Of a stretch of DNA of 64,000 nt, positions 47,160 through 58,888 are shown piece by piece. Each line of letters opens with the position of its first letter. The stretch's first letter is position 1. A program made the translations under genes and the position numbers. Source of the DNA: Crotophaga sulcirostris (taxonomy: Eukaryota; Chordata; Aves; Cuculiformes; Crotophagidae); the NCBI GenBank assembly GCA_013397455.1, contig VYZB01000532.1, positions 379,951 through 443,950 on the forward strand, read 5' to 3'. The notes under the pieces were generated by a model. The model saw only the letters and a list, made by a program, of their open reading frames with translations. It did no database searches and had not been told where the DNA came from.

Positions 47160-47305
47160 AAGCAGGTGGTATTATCCTCGTTCTACGTATGGAAAGCTGC
47201 ATCTTGGAGGGATTAAACAAGTTCAAAACTCAGAAGCAGGATCGGGACTTGAACTCTTGTGACTTTGGAGTCTAGTCTTGTCTCAACTGCAAGACCAGCG
47301 TCCTC
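47160..47305 (+). repeat. MIR-like ancient SINE
   Basis: GGTGGTATTATCCTCGTTCT, then ACGTATGGAAAGCTGCATCT, GATTAAACAAGTTCAAAACT, CAGGATCGGGACTTGAACTC and TTTGGAGTCTAGTC. These follow in order the MIR consensus blocks (TTATTATCCCCATTTTACAG, GGTTAAGTAACTTGCCCAAG, GGATTCGAACC, GACTCCAAAGCC). Divergence is high but the block order and spacing match. Confidence 0.7.
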
Positions 47306-48006
47306 TGGAGATAAGGAATGCTCAAGGTAAGATTAGATTCAGAGACTGGAAAGCAAGTTGAGTGCTGAGCCGTATGACAAGATGTTCTCGTGAATTTTTA
47401 ATCATTGGCTGCGTGGACATGCGTGTAAGGCAATAACCTGAGGAATTCTGTCCTACATTCAGGAAACTTGTAGTTTTGCAGCTCTTGGAATGGGTCTCAA
47501 GTGAAAAATCTGTTCTGTTGCACATTCCATATCATGTTCCCTCTAGATAAAGCTTTAAACCTGTCAACCTAGTGGCTGTTATTCTGAGAATTTATCCTTG
47601 GATACAAATTACAACATCTGTAATATTTGGCTAGAAAGAAATCTGTTCTGGGAAAGACTAAGATGGTGCAAGCTGATCACAAAGTGACAGTTGTTTCCTT
47701 GTTATCCAAATTCAATGTTCTGGGATTTTTCTACCTGAAAATAAAAATCAATATTTAGTTAGTCCCTTATAAAATAGCTTTGAATCATTTGACCTCTTGA
47801 AGATAAAGGTTTCTTTTCTCTTTTACCTGATTCATACCTATTGTTTTCTTCTTGTAATTACCAATGTGAGTTTAAATCCAGGAATGTATAAATATGTTAA
47901 CTTATTTTAAAAAAATATATAAAAATGAACTTGTTCTGCTGTGGTTTCCTAGTCCATGGAACCTCTCAAGAATAGTTTGGGTTATCGATTCCCTGGAAGA
48001 CAAGTC

Positions 48007-48088
48007 TACATGTGTTTTGAACACCTCCAGGGATGGAGACTCCACCAGTTCCCTGGGCAACCTCTTCCAATGTTTCACCATTCTTCAT
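48007..48088 (-). mobile_element. CR1 LINE internal fragment, antisense
   Basis: TTTTGAACACCTCCAGGGAT, then ACTCCACCAGTTCCCTGGGC and TCTTCCAATGTTTCACCATT are the reverse complement of the CR1 3' region. It is cut off by the next CR1 in the opposite orientation. Confidence 0.85.
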
Positions 48089-48101
48089 TCTTCAATGTCG
48101 T

Positions 48102-48610
48102 GTTCAGTTCTGGAGTCCTCAGCACAGGAAGGACATGGATCTGTTAAAAACAGGTCAGAGAAGGCCATGAACATGATTTGAGGGCTGGAGCACCTCAGCT
48201 ATGAGAACAGGCTGAGAGAATTGGGGTTGTCCAGCCTGGAGAAGAGAAGGCTCCAGGGAGACCTTAGAGCAGCCTCCCTGTACTGAAAGGGGCTCCAGGA
48301 AAGCTGGGGAGGGGCTCTTGATCAGGGAGTGCAAGGAAAGGATGAGGGGGAATGGTTTTAAACGGAAAGAGGGGACATTTAGATGAGATCTTAGGAAGAA
48401 TTTTTCTCCTGTGAGAATGGTGAGGCCCTGGCCCAGGTTGCCCAGAAAAGGCAGCTGCCCCATCCCTGGAGGTGTTCAAGGCCAGGTTGGATGGGACTTT
48501 GAGCACCTTCATCCAGTGAGAGGTGTCCCTGCTCATGGAACTGGGACTGGTTGGAACTGAGTGATCTTTAGGGTCCCTTCCAACTCAAACCACTCTGTGA
48601 TTCTATGATT
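48102..48610 (+). mobile_element. CR1 LINE 3' fragment
   Basis: Runs from TTCAGTTCTGGAGTCCTCAG through TTGTCCAGCCTGGAGAAGAG to CACTCTGTGATTCTATGATT. It lies head to head with the antisense fragment just upstream. Confidence 0.93.
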
Positions 48611-50051
48611 ACTGATACGATTCCGATGGTAAATGCAATGCAAGAATGTGAGGTGTACGTGAGTGGCTTGATTCTCATCAGAAACTGCAGATTTTCTTAC
48701 CCTTCTGTGGAATTAAACCTGATTGCCACAATTAAATGACAGATGCATAGGCATGTGTAAGACTGCATATGTTTCAGTCTATATGCAATATCAATGAAAA
48801 TATAGATCTTTGTATAACTATCCACATCATATATGATAATATGCCATTAGTATTTGGTTTTGTAAAAAGAACAGTGTTTAATGCCCTGACGATCCCAATT
48901 CCACAGTTGAATTTAACATTCAGTCATTAACATGAATTCATCAACATGAAATTAACACATCTTTCACATGCAGGAGCTCTTTTTAATAAAACTAGTTTTG
49001 CTCCCTTTTGCTGTTGCTTTAATAAGCTGATGAGACAAACTGAGGAGTTGAAAGGTGAACTTTAAATCACTTAAAAGTCAATGTGTTAGAAAGTCAACCG
49101 TTTTATAAGTTGTGCCGATGAAAGGTCTACCAGTTAGTCCAGAGAAGGCTTTTTTCCACTGTCATTTCTATCCTGTTAATTTAAGCAGAAACTGTAATTA
49201 GATGTAAGTGGTCTTGTTCCCACAGAAATGAATGGCAGCATCTGGAGAGAGTCAACCGTTCCAAATGCTTTTGGCTACTGGTTCTCTACAAGTTAGCAGT
49301 GTGGAGCAAGGGCCTCAATCCAGGCTTCTGTCGGCCTAATTTTATATCTGTGGAAGCACAACACTAAATCCAATATTCAAATGCCATGCTATGATGGGTG
49401 TAGGACAGAGTACATTCCAGACTTTTATGTTGTCCGTTCCTCTCAGGAGACCAATCTTCACTGCATCTTTGGGTGGGGTTGGATGCGTTTCTCCAAATAA
49501 CCAGGGCTGAGAAAAGGAGGGATGCTGGGGCAAAGGGTTGGGTTGGTTTTTCTTTTTCCTCCACTTTGCTTTTCTGTTTCATTATCCAACTTGACAGTAT
49601 CTGGGCTCTGCTTCCTCAGACAGGAGCATGGCTGTGTTTGTAAACAGTAATTGAGTTAAAAGATGTTTTGTGTCAGAGCTGAGCTCTTTTCTTTATTTGC
49701 TTCCTCTGCAGAAGGGCTGCTCCTCTATGGAGTTGAGGCTGCTGGCGCCACAAGTGTCTGCCTTGGAGCGCTGGGACTCCACAGGGTTACACAGCTCCTT
49801 ATCACCACCAAGTAGGTCTTCAATGAGCAATTTATCATAATCAGCACCAGGGTGTTGCATTTTTATCAAACTTTCTGACCCCTAAAGGAGAATTAGACTT
49901 GAAGTTGGTAGTGCTATTTGGGAGTAAATATTTCTACTCAGCCTTCCCAGTCAATTGAAATGGGATGAATTTCTTTCCTTTGTTCAGCTTTTCAAACTTG
50001 TCTTTCTTGTTATATTCAGCGGTAACTTTCAGCAGTCTTTCAGAAGCATTT
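48611..50051. other. Intergenic, no gene recognised
   Basis: AT-rich to about 49200, then unique sequence. No gene or repeat family was seen. Confidence 0.6.
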
Positions 50052-50500
50052 TCATAGGATCATAGAATAATTCGATTGGAAGGGACCTTAAAGAAGTTCC
50101 AACCATCCTTCCATGGGCAAGGACGCCTCACACTGGATGAGGTTGCTCAAAGCCCCATCCAAACTGGCCTTGAACACCTCCAGGGATGGGGCAGCCACCA
50201 CTTCTCTGGGCAACCTGGGCCAGGGGCTCACCACCCTCATAGTGAAGAATTTCTTCTTTATGTCTAGTCTAAGTCTCCTCTTGTTCAGTTTAAAGCCATG
50301 AATCTTTGTCCTATCACTCCAGGCCCTTGTAAAATGTCCCTCCCCAGCTTTCCTGGAGCCCCTTTCAGTACTGTGATGCTGCTCTAAGGTCTCCCCACAG
50401 CCTTCTGTTCTCCAGGCTGAACAACCCCGACTTTCTTAGCCTGTCCTCCTATGGGAGGTGCTCCAGCCCTGGGATCATCTTCGTGACCCTCTTTTCATCT
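50052..50500 (-). mobile_element. CR1 LINE 3' fragment, antisense
   Basis: Begins TAGGATCATAGAATAATTCG, passes AACACCTCCAGGGATGGGGC and TCTCCAGGCTGAACAACCCC, and ends near GGGATCATCTTCGTGACCCT. It retains the 3' terminus and is 5' truncated. Confidence 0.93.
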
Positions 50501-51286
50501 CTGACCAATCACTACATACAGCTAACTACCTTGTACTACGTGGCTTTGCACCATCACCCACTTGATACCATGTGTGACAGCTACTTGTGCAGGACAAACA
50601 TGATGGCACTTCCAAATGCCTCTCATTAAACTTTCCTTCCATTCAAAGCCCGTTCTCTCATTCTACCTTGCTAACACCGATGACAACGCAGTCTCCTCTC
50701 TGCTTGCTGCTGCTCTCCAGGGCTGTGTCTGGTTTCTTTAAAATATGCAAAGGGAGCAGGAAGGAATTTAGACCAAAATTTTTTAGAGCTGCCTGAAAGA
50801 TTTAAAGAACAGTTCCTAGAAGTTTGATGGGACTTGTCTATCTAAACCCTTTTAAAACTCACAAATCTCTGACTTCTGCTGTTATAGAGGCATCAGTGAT
50901 GGCCCAATAAATAAGGGGAATGGAGATTTCCAGTTGAAGGATTGTCTCACACTTACTGTTGTGTATAAAAGAAAATACAGTGTTTCTTCCCCAAAGCCAG
51001 GGTTCTTACCCTGAACACAGAATGAAAGTATGCGCATTTACAAGTAAATCTGTTATTCTGTGTGGGGAATTAAATTAAGTTATTCATCCTTTAAGAAATT
51101 TAGGAACGTCAGACTCTTCTTTCCTTGATAATTTCAGTAATACTGTGGTAAAGTCACTTCAAACTTGTCATCTGGCTAAGGTTCAGTGACATCTCTTCTC
51201 TGTATGTTTGGCATTGTTGACTGTGCACATTAAATTATTATGCAGTCACGAAAAGGTATATTCTGTGGATAGCAATTCATGTTGTT
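50501..51286. other. Intergenic, nothing recognised
   Basis: Unique sequence between two CR1 copies, with no gene-like structure. Confidence 0.6.
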
Positions 51287-51670
51287 AGATGTCATCCAGA
51301 GGGACCTGGACAGGCTTGAGAGGTGGGACTGTGTGAACCTCATGAAGTTCAAGAAAGCCAAGTGCAAGGTCCTGCACCAGGGTCAGGAGAATCCCAAACA
51401 CAATTATAGGCTGGGTAGAGGATGAATTGAGAGCATCCCTGAAGAAGAAGGACTTGGGGTGCTGGTGGATAAGAAGCTCAATATGAGCTGGCAACATGTG
51501 CTCACAGCCCAGAAAGCCAACGGAGTCCCGAGCTGCATCCAAAGCAGTGGGACCAGCAGGGAAGGGAGGAGGTTCTGCCCCTCCTCTGCTTCACTCTACT
51601 GAGACCTTGCCTGGAGTCCTTCATTCAGTTCTGGAGTCCTCAGCACAGGAAGGACATGGAGCTGTTAGAG
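51287..51670 (+). mobile_element. CR1 LINE fragment lacking its 3' end
   Basis: Covers the ORF2-tail region (GATGTCATCCAGAGGGACCT, GTGAACCTCATGAAGTTCAA, GACTTGGGGTGCTGGTGGAT) and stops at GACATGGAGCTGTTAGAG. The CR1 3' UTR and terminus are missing, unlike a normal LINE insertion. Confidence 0.9.
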
Positions 51671-53800
51671 CTTCCTATCAGATCTTCTATAGGCACAGTC
51701 TGAACTCAGGATTCCTATCAGTGCAATGTTTTGAAAGCAAGAGGGTTTTTCCTTCATATATATCCAGACTCAACCATTTCTTTTGGTTAGTGAGAACTGG
51801 ATAGGCTTATCCAAATCCTGACCTGTCTCTTGCCAACTTTTCAGGCATCATCATGTCCTGGTGGTAGACAACTGTGAAGGGAAGACGACGGCTTCTGGTG
51901 ATGATAATGTAGACTACAAGGACAGAGGGGTAATCTAAATGATTAGACTCTTAATTACTATTTTAATGGTGTGAATTTCTCTGTCAAGGGGTTTCTCTTC
52001 ATTACTAGGGTAGCAACATCACTTGGTCCTGTTTGGCTGTGTTGTGACTGTGTCAGAACAAGCACTGGGGAGGCAAGAGAACATCAGAAAGTAGAAATAT
52101 TTCCAATATTTCTCAACTGTGGACTATACTCCATACAAAATCCTTTGCCTTACTATGTAGTAGAGTTGGTTAGTAGCTAAGGTGTTGCTCGTAACTGAAG
52201 AAAAGAAGGGACATCTTCGGTCATAGAGTTAGGTCATCTCCTGACCCACGCAGTGTGGAAGTGCCATTCATAAACAGATCAAGGTCCATTTTAATCCTAA
52301 CTGGGGTTTATTTTCTTGGCTGGAGTGGGAAAACTGTCCTGCTAGTCTGCTCAGCAAGGCAACTCCATACCTTCTCTGGTCTTACACTCTGAAACCTTCA
52401 TCTAATTTCCAGTCTACATAGGAGCATGACTTTCCTATGCTCATGTGCATTACTGTCCTTTAGTTTCACTGCTTTCTCCCTCTAGGCATTAGATCTACAC
52501 ATTTATTTGCAGCGGATTGGTCTCATCACAGCCTTGTTTTGCTAAGGCTGAAGTATTATTCTTTATGTGCTCCTGTGACAAAGCACGATCCCACTTCTCA
52601 GAGAGTCATTGGATTTCTGAAGCTGCTTTAACAAGAAGTCACTTAGCTTTTGTCTCCACCAGCTCTTGCATTATTCCCAGAACAAAGCCACTCTGGTCTG
52701 CCGAAAGTCTAGAATTCGGCTCAATGTCAGAGTGACATCCAGTGGAAGAGTGGTGGAGCATCTCTACAGCACACCCACCTGGTAAAACCTCAGTTGTCAC
52801 TGCTTTGTATTTATTTTATCCTTGCTCCACTGAGCAGGGCAAAAACTTGCCAAAGTCAACATGTGATGAATGAAATGGCTTTCGTTGTAAGACCTGTCAA
52901 TGCACTTCGGCTTCCCTACAATAAAAGGGTGACTCCTTTGACGTCTGGGACTTGCACCTGTCCTCCTTCTGAAAGCAATACATTCTCGATATGCCGAAAT
53001 GCCACTCTTAAGAAATCAACAGAGTTAATCTATTGGGAACACTAAGGTCTCAGGGCCAGCTGTTCAGCTTTTTTGAGTATCATAGCTCCATTGATCTAAA
53101 GCAGCTCTGATGATACAAACCGACTGCTCCTACCAGATAAAATCCCCTTTTTTAGTTATTTGTGCAAGGAGAACAGTGATTAAGGCTGAACTGGGAACAG
53201 AACAGAATGGATTATCATAATAATTAATAACTGGGAAAGAGGAGGTCCTCATAGTTTGGCCATTTAATGTTGAAGTGGAAGGGGTGGGGAGAAGCAAGAG
53301 ATACTCTGCCCATAATACATTGGTTGTGGGCAAAATGAACCTCTACTTCCCACTTCCATGTGGCTCCCACATGACCTTTTTTTCCCAGGAGCCACCAGCA
53401 TCAGTGTCTGGGGCCTTGGTCCTTCCCCCACTGCCGCTCACAGGGTTTGGTCATCAGGATGTCTCATTCAATGGAGATGGTGGGCAGACAACAGTTGGTG
53501 TGGCAACCCTATGACAAGGAGATGGAGAAATGTCCACTATAAACCCATTTATTATGGTGAGTTTTCATCGTTTTTTTAGTTCTGCAAAGGTGATGTTTGT
53601 GAATCTAGAGAACTTGTGGGATGCTGGGAGAACCTTTGACCAGGAAGATTTCTCTACCTCTTCCAAATGTCTTATAGGCAAACAAGAGAAGAGCTTAATT
53701 CACTTGAAGAAGCACCAAGCGTTTAAGGTAATTTGAAATCCTTTATCTGTCAGTATTCTTGACAGCAATCAAGCGCAATAGAAAATAAATAAATAAAAAT
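51671..53800. other. Intergenic, no gene recognised
   Basis: About 2.1 kb of mixed unique sequence. Short open frames (for example 53275-53579) show no recognisable protein. Confidence 0.6.
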
Positions 53801-54860
53801 CCTGTAGCCATGGAAGCGCACTTTAGATCAGATTTCTATTTGCATGCTTCATACATATACATAAAACATATTTCATGTACCAAGTTAAATAATGCACAAT
53901 ACTTAAACTATTCTTACTTTTTATCCTTTGGTTATTGTAATTACAAGTAATTTTGTGAAGGATTTTCTATTTTTAAGAAATCACACTTTTGTACTTGATC
54001 CAGCTAACAGGATTTTCTTACATTACTTCATAAAGAGACCATCTTTAAACTTCTAATGTTATTTCTTATTCATTAGTACATATGCCTGTAGGGTATGTTC
54101 ATAAATGGGTTAAAGTTACAAAGTTATGCTTATAAAAGCTCATGGTAATTTGGAGTATCAGGAGGATTTATTAATTTTGAAATCTTAAAAGAGCAAAAGC
54201 TAAAATGAGATTGGATTAAGTATATTCTTGCATGCAGTTATTCTAAACACCCTTAAGGACCGCAGACTAACTTACAGAGGACATTATGCAAATATGAATA
54301 TATCTCTAAGTGCCTCATAGGCTTGCTGATGTAATATTTTACATGGTTAGTTAAGTACATCAAGTAAAAGGTTTGACCTTGATATACTGTAAAAGGTACT
54401 TATCCCACAACACCCAATTGTTTTCAGTGCCATTGTGAAAGATATCACTCAAACGTGCGAACAATTTTGTGCATAAATCTCATTAAATGTAGCTCCAGCT
54501 GCCAAACAGCTGTCCACAATACCCGGTCTCTTTAGAAGACCAAAGAACCGCTTTATAATTTATCTTTATCAAAATACTGTTTATATTTATCGACAGTACC
54601 AGGCAGTACTTATGTAGTGAAATGACAATTTCTTATGAGGACAAATAGAGTTTCTAGGCTTTATTACTGGCACCTGTTCCCATTACACAGCTCAATTTTT
54701 TTGAGGACATATAGAAGGTGGAAGACTACAATGCCCTAAAGTCAAACAATGTTTTGGGGAAGGAAAACAAGTTCCAGTTTTGATCGCAGCTCGGAATTTC
54801 TGCAAATTCTTGGATTTACTTTCCTCTTTGATTATGCAGCAATAAGCTTGACTATAGGGA
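53800..54860. other. AT-rich, repeat-free block, candidate conserved non-coding element
   Basis: About 1.05 kb with low GC, no CR1 and no open frames of note, but many composite motif-like words: AACAATTTTGTGC (SOX-like), CAGCTG E-boxes near 54496-54512, and TTTATAATTTATCTTTATC. It lies between CR1-dense regions. Conservation cannot be seen from one genome, so this is a prediction. Confidence 0.35.
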
Positions 54861-55409
54861 CTTAAATGTTACATTTTTCTGTATCTTCCCTCCTCCTACC
54901 CCCACTCCATTTGAGATATATATGTGTGTGTAGTTATATATATATTTTTTCCATTGAGGTGGTAATGAAACGGAATAGAAAAATGGATTGCTAAATATTG
55001 TGTGTTATCTTTTCTGTATGTGTATCTGAAGGGAAGATTGGCTGATGTGGCACCTGCAGATTACTTTAGGGTAAATCCTTGTTTGTTCTGTTTAGCATTT
55101 TTGTGGTTATCACTAACTGAACTGGAGGGAGAGACTCTGTAGATGGAGGATGGGGTGGTGTGGATTCCTTATATCAATTAGATTGAAAAAACAGATATCC
55201 AGTCTTGCACACCAAGACATCAGCCCCCTTCTAAAGTCGGTATCATATCAAGCAGTTCCTGTTGGGTTGAAACAGTAAAGAGTATAATCTCTCTAAAGTC
55301 CCTCCAAAGTGACCAAAGTGCTCCAAAAATATTTATGGCACATTATGCTGGACTGTAAATACTGAATTGTGACTACCTTTCTCGTGCAGTGGTTTAACAG
55401 GGATCAAAT

Positions 55410-55800
55410 AGAATCATAGAACCATAGAATGGTTTGGATTAGAAGGAACCATGAAGATCATCTAGTCCAATCCCCTCTGAAGTGGGCAGGGACATCCTCA
55501 ACTCAATCAGGTTGCTCAGAGCTCCATCCAACCTGACCCTGAATGTTTCCAGGGATGGGGCATCCAACATATCCCTGGGCAACCTGGGCCGGTGCTTCAC
55601 CACCCTCAGTGTAAAAAATTCCTTCCTAATATCCAGTCTAAACTTCTCCTCTTTTAGTTTAAAACCATCACTCCTTGTCCTATTGCTACAGGCCCTGCTA
55701 AAAAGGTTTCCTTTTTTATAAATTCCTTTCAAGTATTGAAAGGCTACAATAAGGTCTCCTCAGAGCCTTCTCTTCTCCAAACTGAACCACCCCAACCCTT
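55410..55800 (-). mobile_element. CR1 LINE 3' fragment, antisense (first of three)
   Basis: TAGAATCATAGAACCATAGA, then TCATCTAGTCCAATCCCCTC, TTTCCAGGGATGGGGCATCC and CCTTCTCTTCTCCAAACTGA. Confidence 0.93.
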
Positions 55801-55802
55801 AA

Positions 55803-56200
55803 ACTAACACTGCCAAGCCCACCACTAAAACATGTTCCTAAGTGCCACATCAGCACATCTTTTAAACACCTCTAGGGATGGTGACTCCACTGCTTCCCAC
55901 AAGCACTAAGCAGCCTGTTGCAGTGCTTGACAGCCCTTACAGTGAAGAAATTTTCCCTAATATCCAATCTAAACCTCCCTGGTGCAACCTGAGACCACTT
56001 CCTCTTGTCCTATCACTTGTTACCTGGGAGGGAAGACTAACACTCAGCTCACTACAGCCTCCTGTCAGGTAGTTATAGAGAGCAATGAAGTGTTTCCTCA
56101 GCCTCCTCTTGTCCAGACTGAACAACCCCACTTTCCTCAGTCACTCCTCATAAGACTTGTCTAGACACTTCCCCACCTCCATTACCCTTCTAACAGTAGC
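55803..56200 (-). mobile_element. CR1 LINE fragment, antisense (second of three)
   Basis: Starts inside the 3' region without the terminal 8-mers (CACTGCCAAGCCCACCACTA), then AACACCTCTAGGGATGGTGA and CTTGTCCAGACTGAACAACC. It is a different subfamily from the copy on its left. Confidence 0.9.
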
Positions 56201-56279
56201 TAGCTCTGAAACGCTAGGTCTCACTCCCATTTGGTTTGGGGTTCCTCTATTTTGAAAGTTACGTACCCTAAGAGGAGAG

Positions 56280-56622
56280 GAGACACATCCCACTGGATCA
56301 GGGGGCTCAAAGCCCCATCCAACCTGGCCTTCAACACCTCCAGGGATGGGGCAGTCACCACTGCTCTGGGCAACCTGAGCCAGGGCCTCCCCACCCTCAC
56401 AGGAAAACATTTCTTCCTAAGATCTCATCTAAATGTCCCCTCTTTCAGCTTAAACCATTCCCCCTCATCCTATCCCTGCGCTTTCTGATCAAGAGCCCCT
56501 CCACAGTTTTCCTGTAGACCCTTTTAAGTACTGAGAAGTTGCTCTATGGTCTTTCTGGAGCCTTCTCTTCTCTAGGCTGAAAAATCCCAACTCTTTCAGC
56601 CTTTTATCTAGTAACCTCATAA
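56280..56622 (-). mobile_element. CR1 LINE fragment, antisense (third of three)
   Basis: CACTGGATCAGGGGGCTCAA, then CACCTCCAGGGATGGGGCAG, AAGATCTCATCTAAATGTCC and CTTCTCTTCTCTAGGCTGAA. It lacks the extreme 3' end and resembles the 28985 copy in subfamily. Confidence 0.92.
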
Positions 56623-57384
56623 ACAACTGTATATAGTCATTATTAATACAGTCATAATGCACACATATACAGAAAACCTGTATAGAAGCACATTCAGTGC
56701 AGTATGTATGCTCACAAAGCAGCAAGTGGTATTTCTCTATCCAAATCTGACTCATTTTAAATTCAGATAGGGGAAAAAAATATCACTGGAAAGATAACTT
56801 ATCATGCTGCTGAAGATAGCTTTTCTTTATTTTTTTTCTTGATTTTTTTTTTTTCCCCACGGTGCTGAGTGTGTGCGCACACGAGCTGTAAACATCAAGC
56901 CGAAGCAAAATATTGATGTCTTAGCATGACGAACAGTACAATGCATTTCTTTTGGGTCCTACAGATTTGTGTTAAAGGTTTGCATGTACATTGGCTTTTC
57001 TTATGTTCATGATAGTCGAAGAGGGGAAAGACCTTTGTTTTGAACTGTGGTAGAAAAATGCAGAGTGAAAGGATGAGATTCTTCTGCCTATGCCAGGAAG
57101 ACCACGCAGCTTAATATACAAAGACCTGGGTGGAAAGCCAAGAGAGATGGGGTAGATTAACCCCAGACATACACAGCTGAGTAAGTGAGCGTATGTGTCT
57201 ATACCAGACACATGGAGCTGTGATACAGTCACCCTGTGGTTCTGGTGGGAAGCAGGGATGCTTTCATGGTACCACTCAGTTGACCAACTTCCAATGGCTA
57301 CTGTAAGAGAAAGTGAATTGCACTCTTCACCCCACTGATTTTATTGACTAGACCTCCTGTGGTTTCAGGAGAACCTGGGATGAT
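56623..57384. other. Intergenic, nothing recognised
   Basis: Unique AT-rich sequence with T-runs near 56825-56860. No gene or repeat family was seen. Confidence 0.6.
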
Positions 57385-57602
57385 TATAGAATCATAGAAT
57401 CATTAAGTTTGGAAAAGTCCTCTAAGATCATCCACTCCAGCCTTCAGCCCAACATCACCGTGCCAACTAAACCATGTCCTACAATGCCATGTCTATGTGT
57501 TTTTTAACACCTCCAGGGATGGTGACTCCACCCCTGTGCTGGGAAGCCTGTTCCGGTGCTTCACCACTCTTTTGGCAAAGAAATTTTTCCTAATATCCAG
57601 TC
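57385..57602 (-). mobile_element. CR1 LINE 3' fragment, antisense
   Basis: TATAGAATCATAGAATCATT, then GGAAAAGTCCTCTAAGATCA, AACACCTCCAGGGATGGTGA and TTTTTCCTAATATCCAGTCC. It is 5' truncated after about 220 bp. Confidence 0.92.
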
Positions 57603-58431
57603 CAATCAGGCAGATGGAACATACTGCTGGACTCTAATGCTGGCTGTATAACTAACTTATTTTTATGATCTTATGATTCCTCCCATCCTGTTTATCCTGT
57701 GCATTGTAACTTTGAATTAAGGTTCACCTCTGGTACTGTATGAAGAGTAATTCGATGTGATGCTGATTCCAACTGGGCTTTCTTGGTGTTGCTGAAGTGC
57801 AAGCAACATTTTCATATTTTTCCAAGGAAGCCTAGCAAATATTTTTCACAAATTAGAAAAACATCGGATGTTTCCTAGAAGTGAATGCCTAGTATCTGGG
57901 ACATGTAAAAGTACAAAAATGCAAGTAAAGCAAGAACCATCCACCCCCGCAAAAACTCACCACTGTTCAGGAGAGCCAAATCCACAGCCACCTTTCCTGG
58001 TCTAGATGTCTCTTCAAAGGCCTTTGCCTGTCCTCCAAGCCTCTATCCATGGCCGCAATCCTTGCAACCCCATCCTCTCTCAGGACACCAAACTGTCTTT
58101 TGTTTTATCTTGTGTTTGGAGTCCTGGCTTACCATTTCCAAGATGCACTTTTACCTGCAGCATTGTTATGGATCGATGATTTCACAGGTTGAAGGAGAAG
58201 TGCAATAAAGTGAGGACACAGGGATTGCACCAATGACTTCTCTCCAGCCTAGTTGGATGCAAGGTGGGTCAAGTTTGGAAGCTGTATAGACACATTAGCA
58301 GTAACACTGAGCTGTGTCCAAGTTCATAAACCCTAATAAGGTCATACGGCTCCATGGCTTCTGGACCAAACCTGGCTTGGGCTGTGTTAAGCCTGGATCC
58401 AGCTATACCAGCCTGTATATACTTATATAGC
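57603..58431. other. Intergenic, nothing recognised
   Basis: Unique sequence leading up to the assembly gap. Confidence 0.6.
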
Positions 58432-58701
58432 NNNNNNNNNNNNNNNNNNNNNNNNNNNNNNNNNNNNNNNNNNNNNNNNNNNNNNNNNNNNNNNNNNNNN
58501 NNNNNNNNNNNNNNNNNNNNNNNNNNNNNNNNNNNNNNNNNNNNNNNNNNNNNNNNNNNNNNNNNNNNNNNNNNNNNNNNNNNNNNNNNNNNNNNNNNNN
58601 NNNNNNNNNNNNNNNNNNNNNNNNNNNNNNNNNNNNNNNNNNNNNNNNNNNNNNNNNNNNNNNNNNNNNNNNNNNNNNNNNNNNNNNNNNNNNNNNNNNN
58701 N
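58432..58701. other. Assembly gap (270 N)
   Basis: An unbroken run of N. Any open frame reported across it is an artefact. The right edge lies eight bases before recognisable CR1 sequence. Confidence 0.99.
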
Positions 58702-58708
58702 TTATACT

Positions 58709-58888
58709 CAGCCATTGGAATGTGCTGCCCAGGGAGGTGGTGGAGTCACCAACCCTGAAGGTGTTTAAGAGGAGATTGGATGAGGCACTCAGTGCCGTGG
58801 TTTAGATGATGGGTTGGTGTTAGTGTTGGGTTCCAGGTTGGACTCGATGATCTCAGAGGTCCTTTCCAGCCTTGTAATACTGTGATAT
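58709..58888 (+). mobile_element. CR1 LINE 3' fragment abutting the gap
   Basis: AGCCATTGGAATGTGCTGCC, then TTGGATGAGGCACTCAGTGC, TTGGACTCGATGATCTCAGA and the end ATACTGTGATATTATAA. It is nearly the same as the 42187 copy. Its upstream part may lie in the gap. Confidence 0.92.

Noticed and set aside
58269..58758. Open frames crossing the N gap
   Set aside because: They exist only because N codons are not read as stops.
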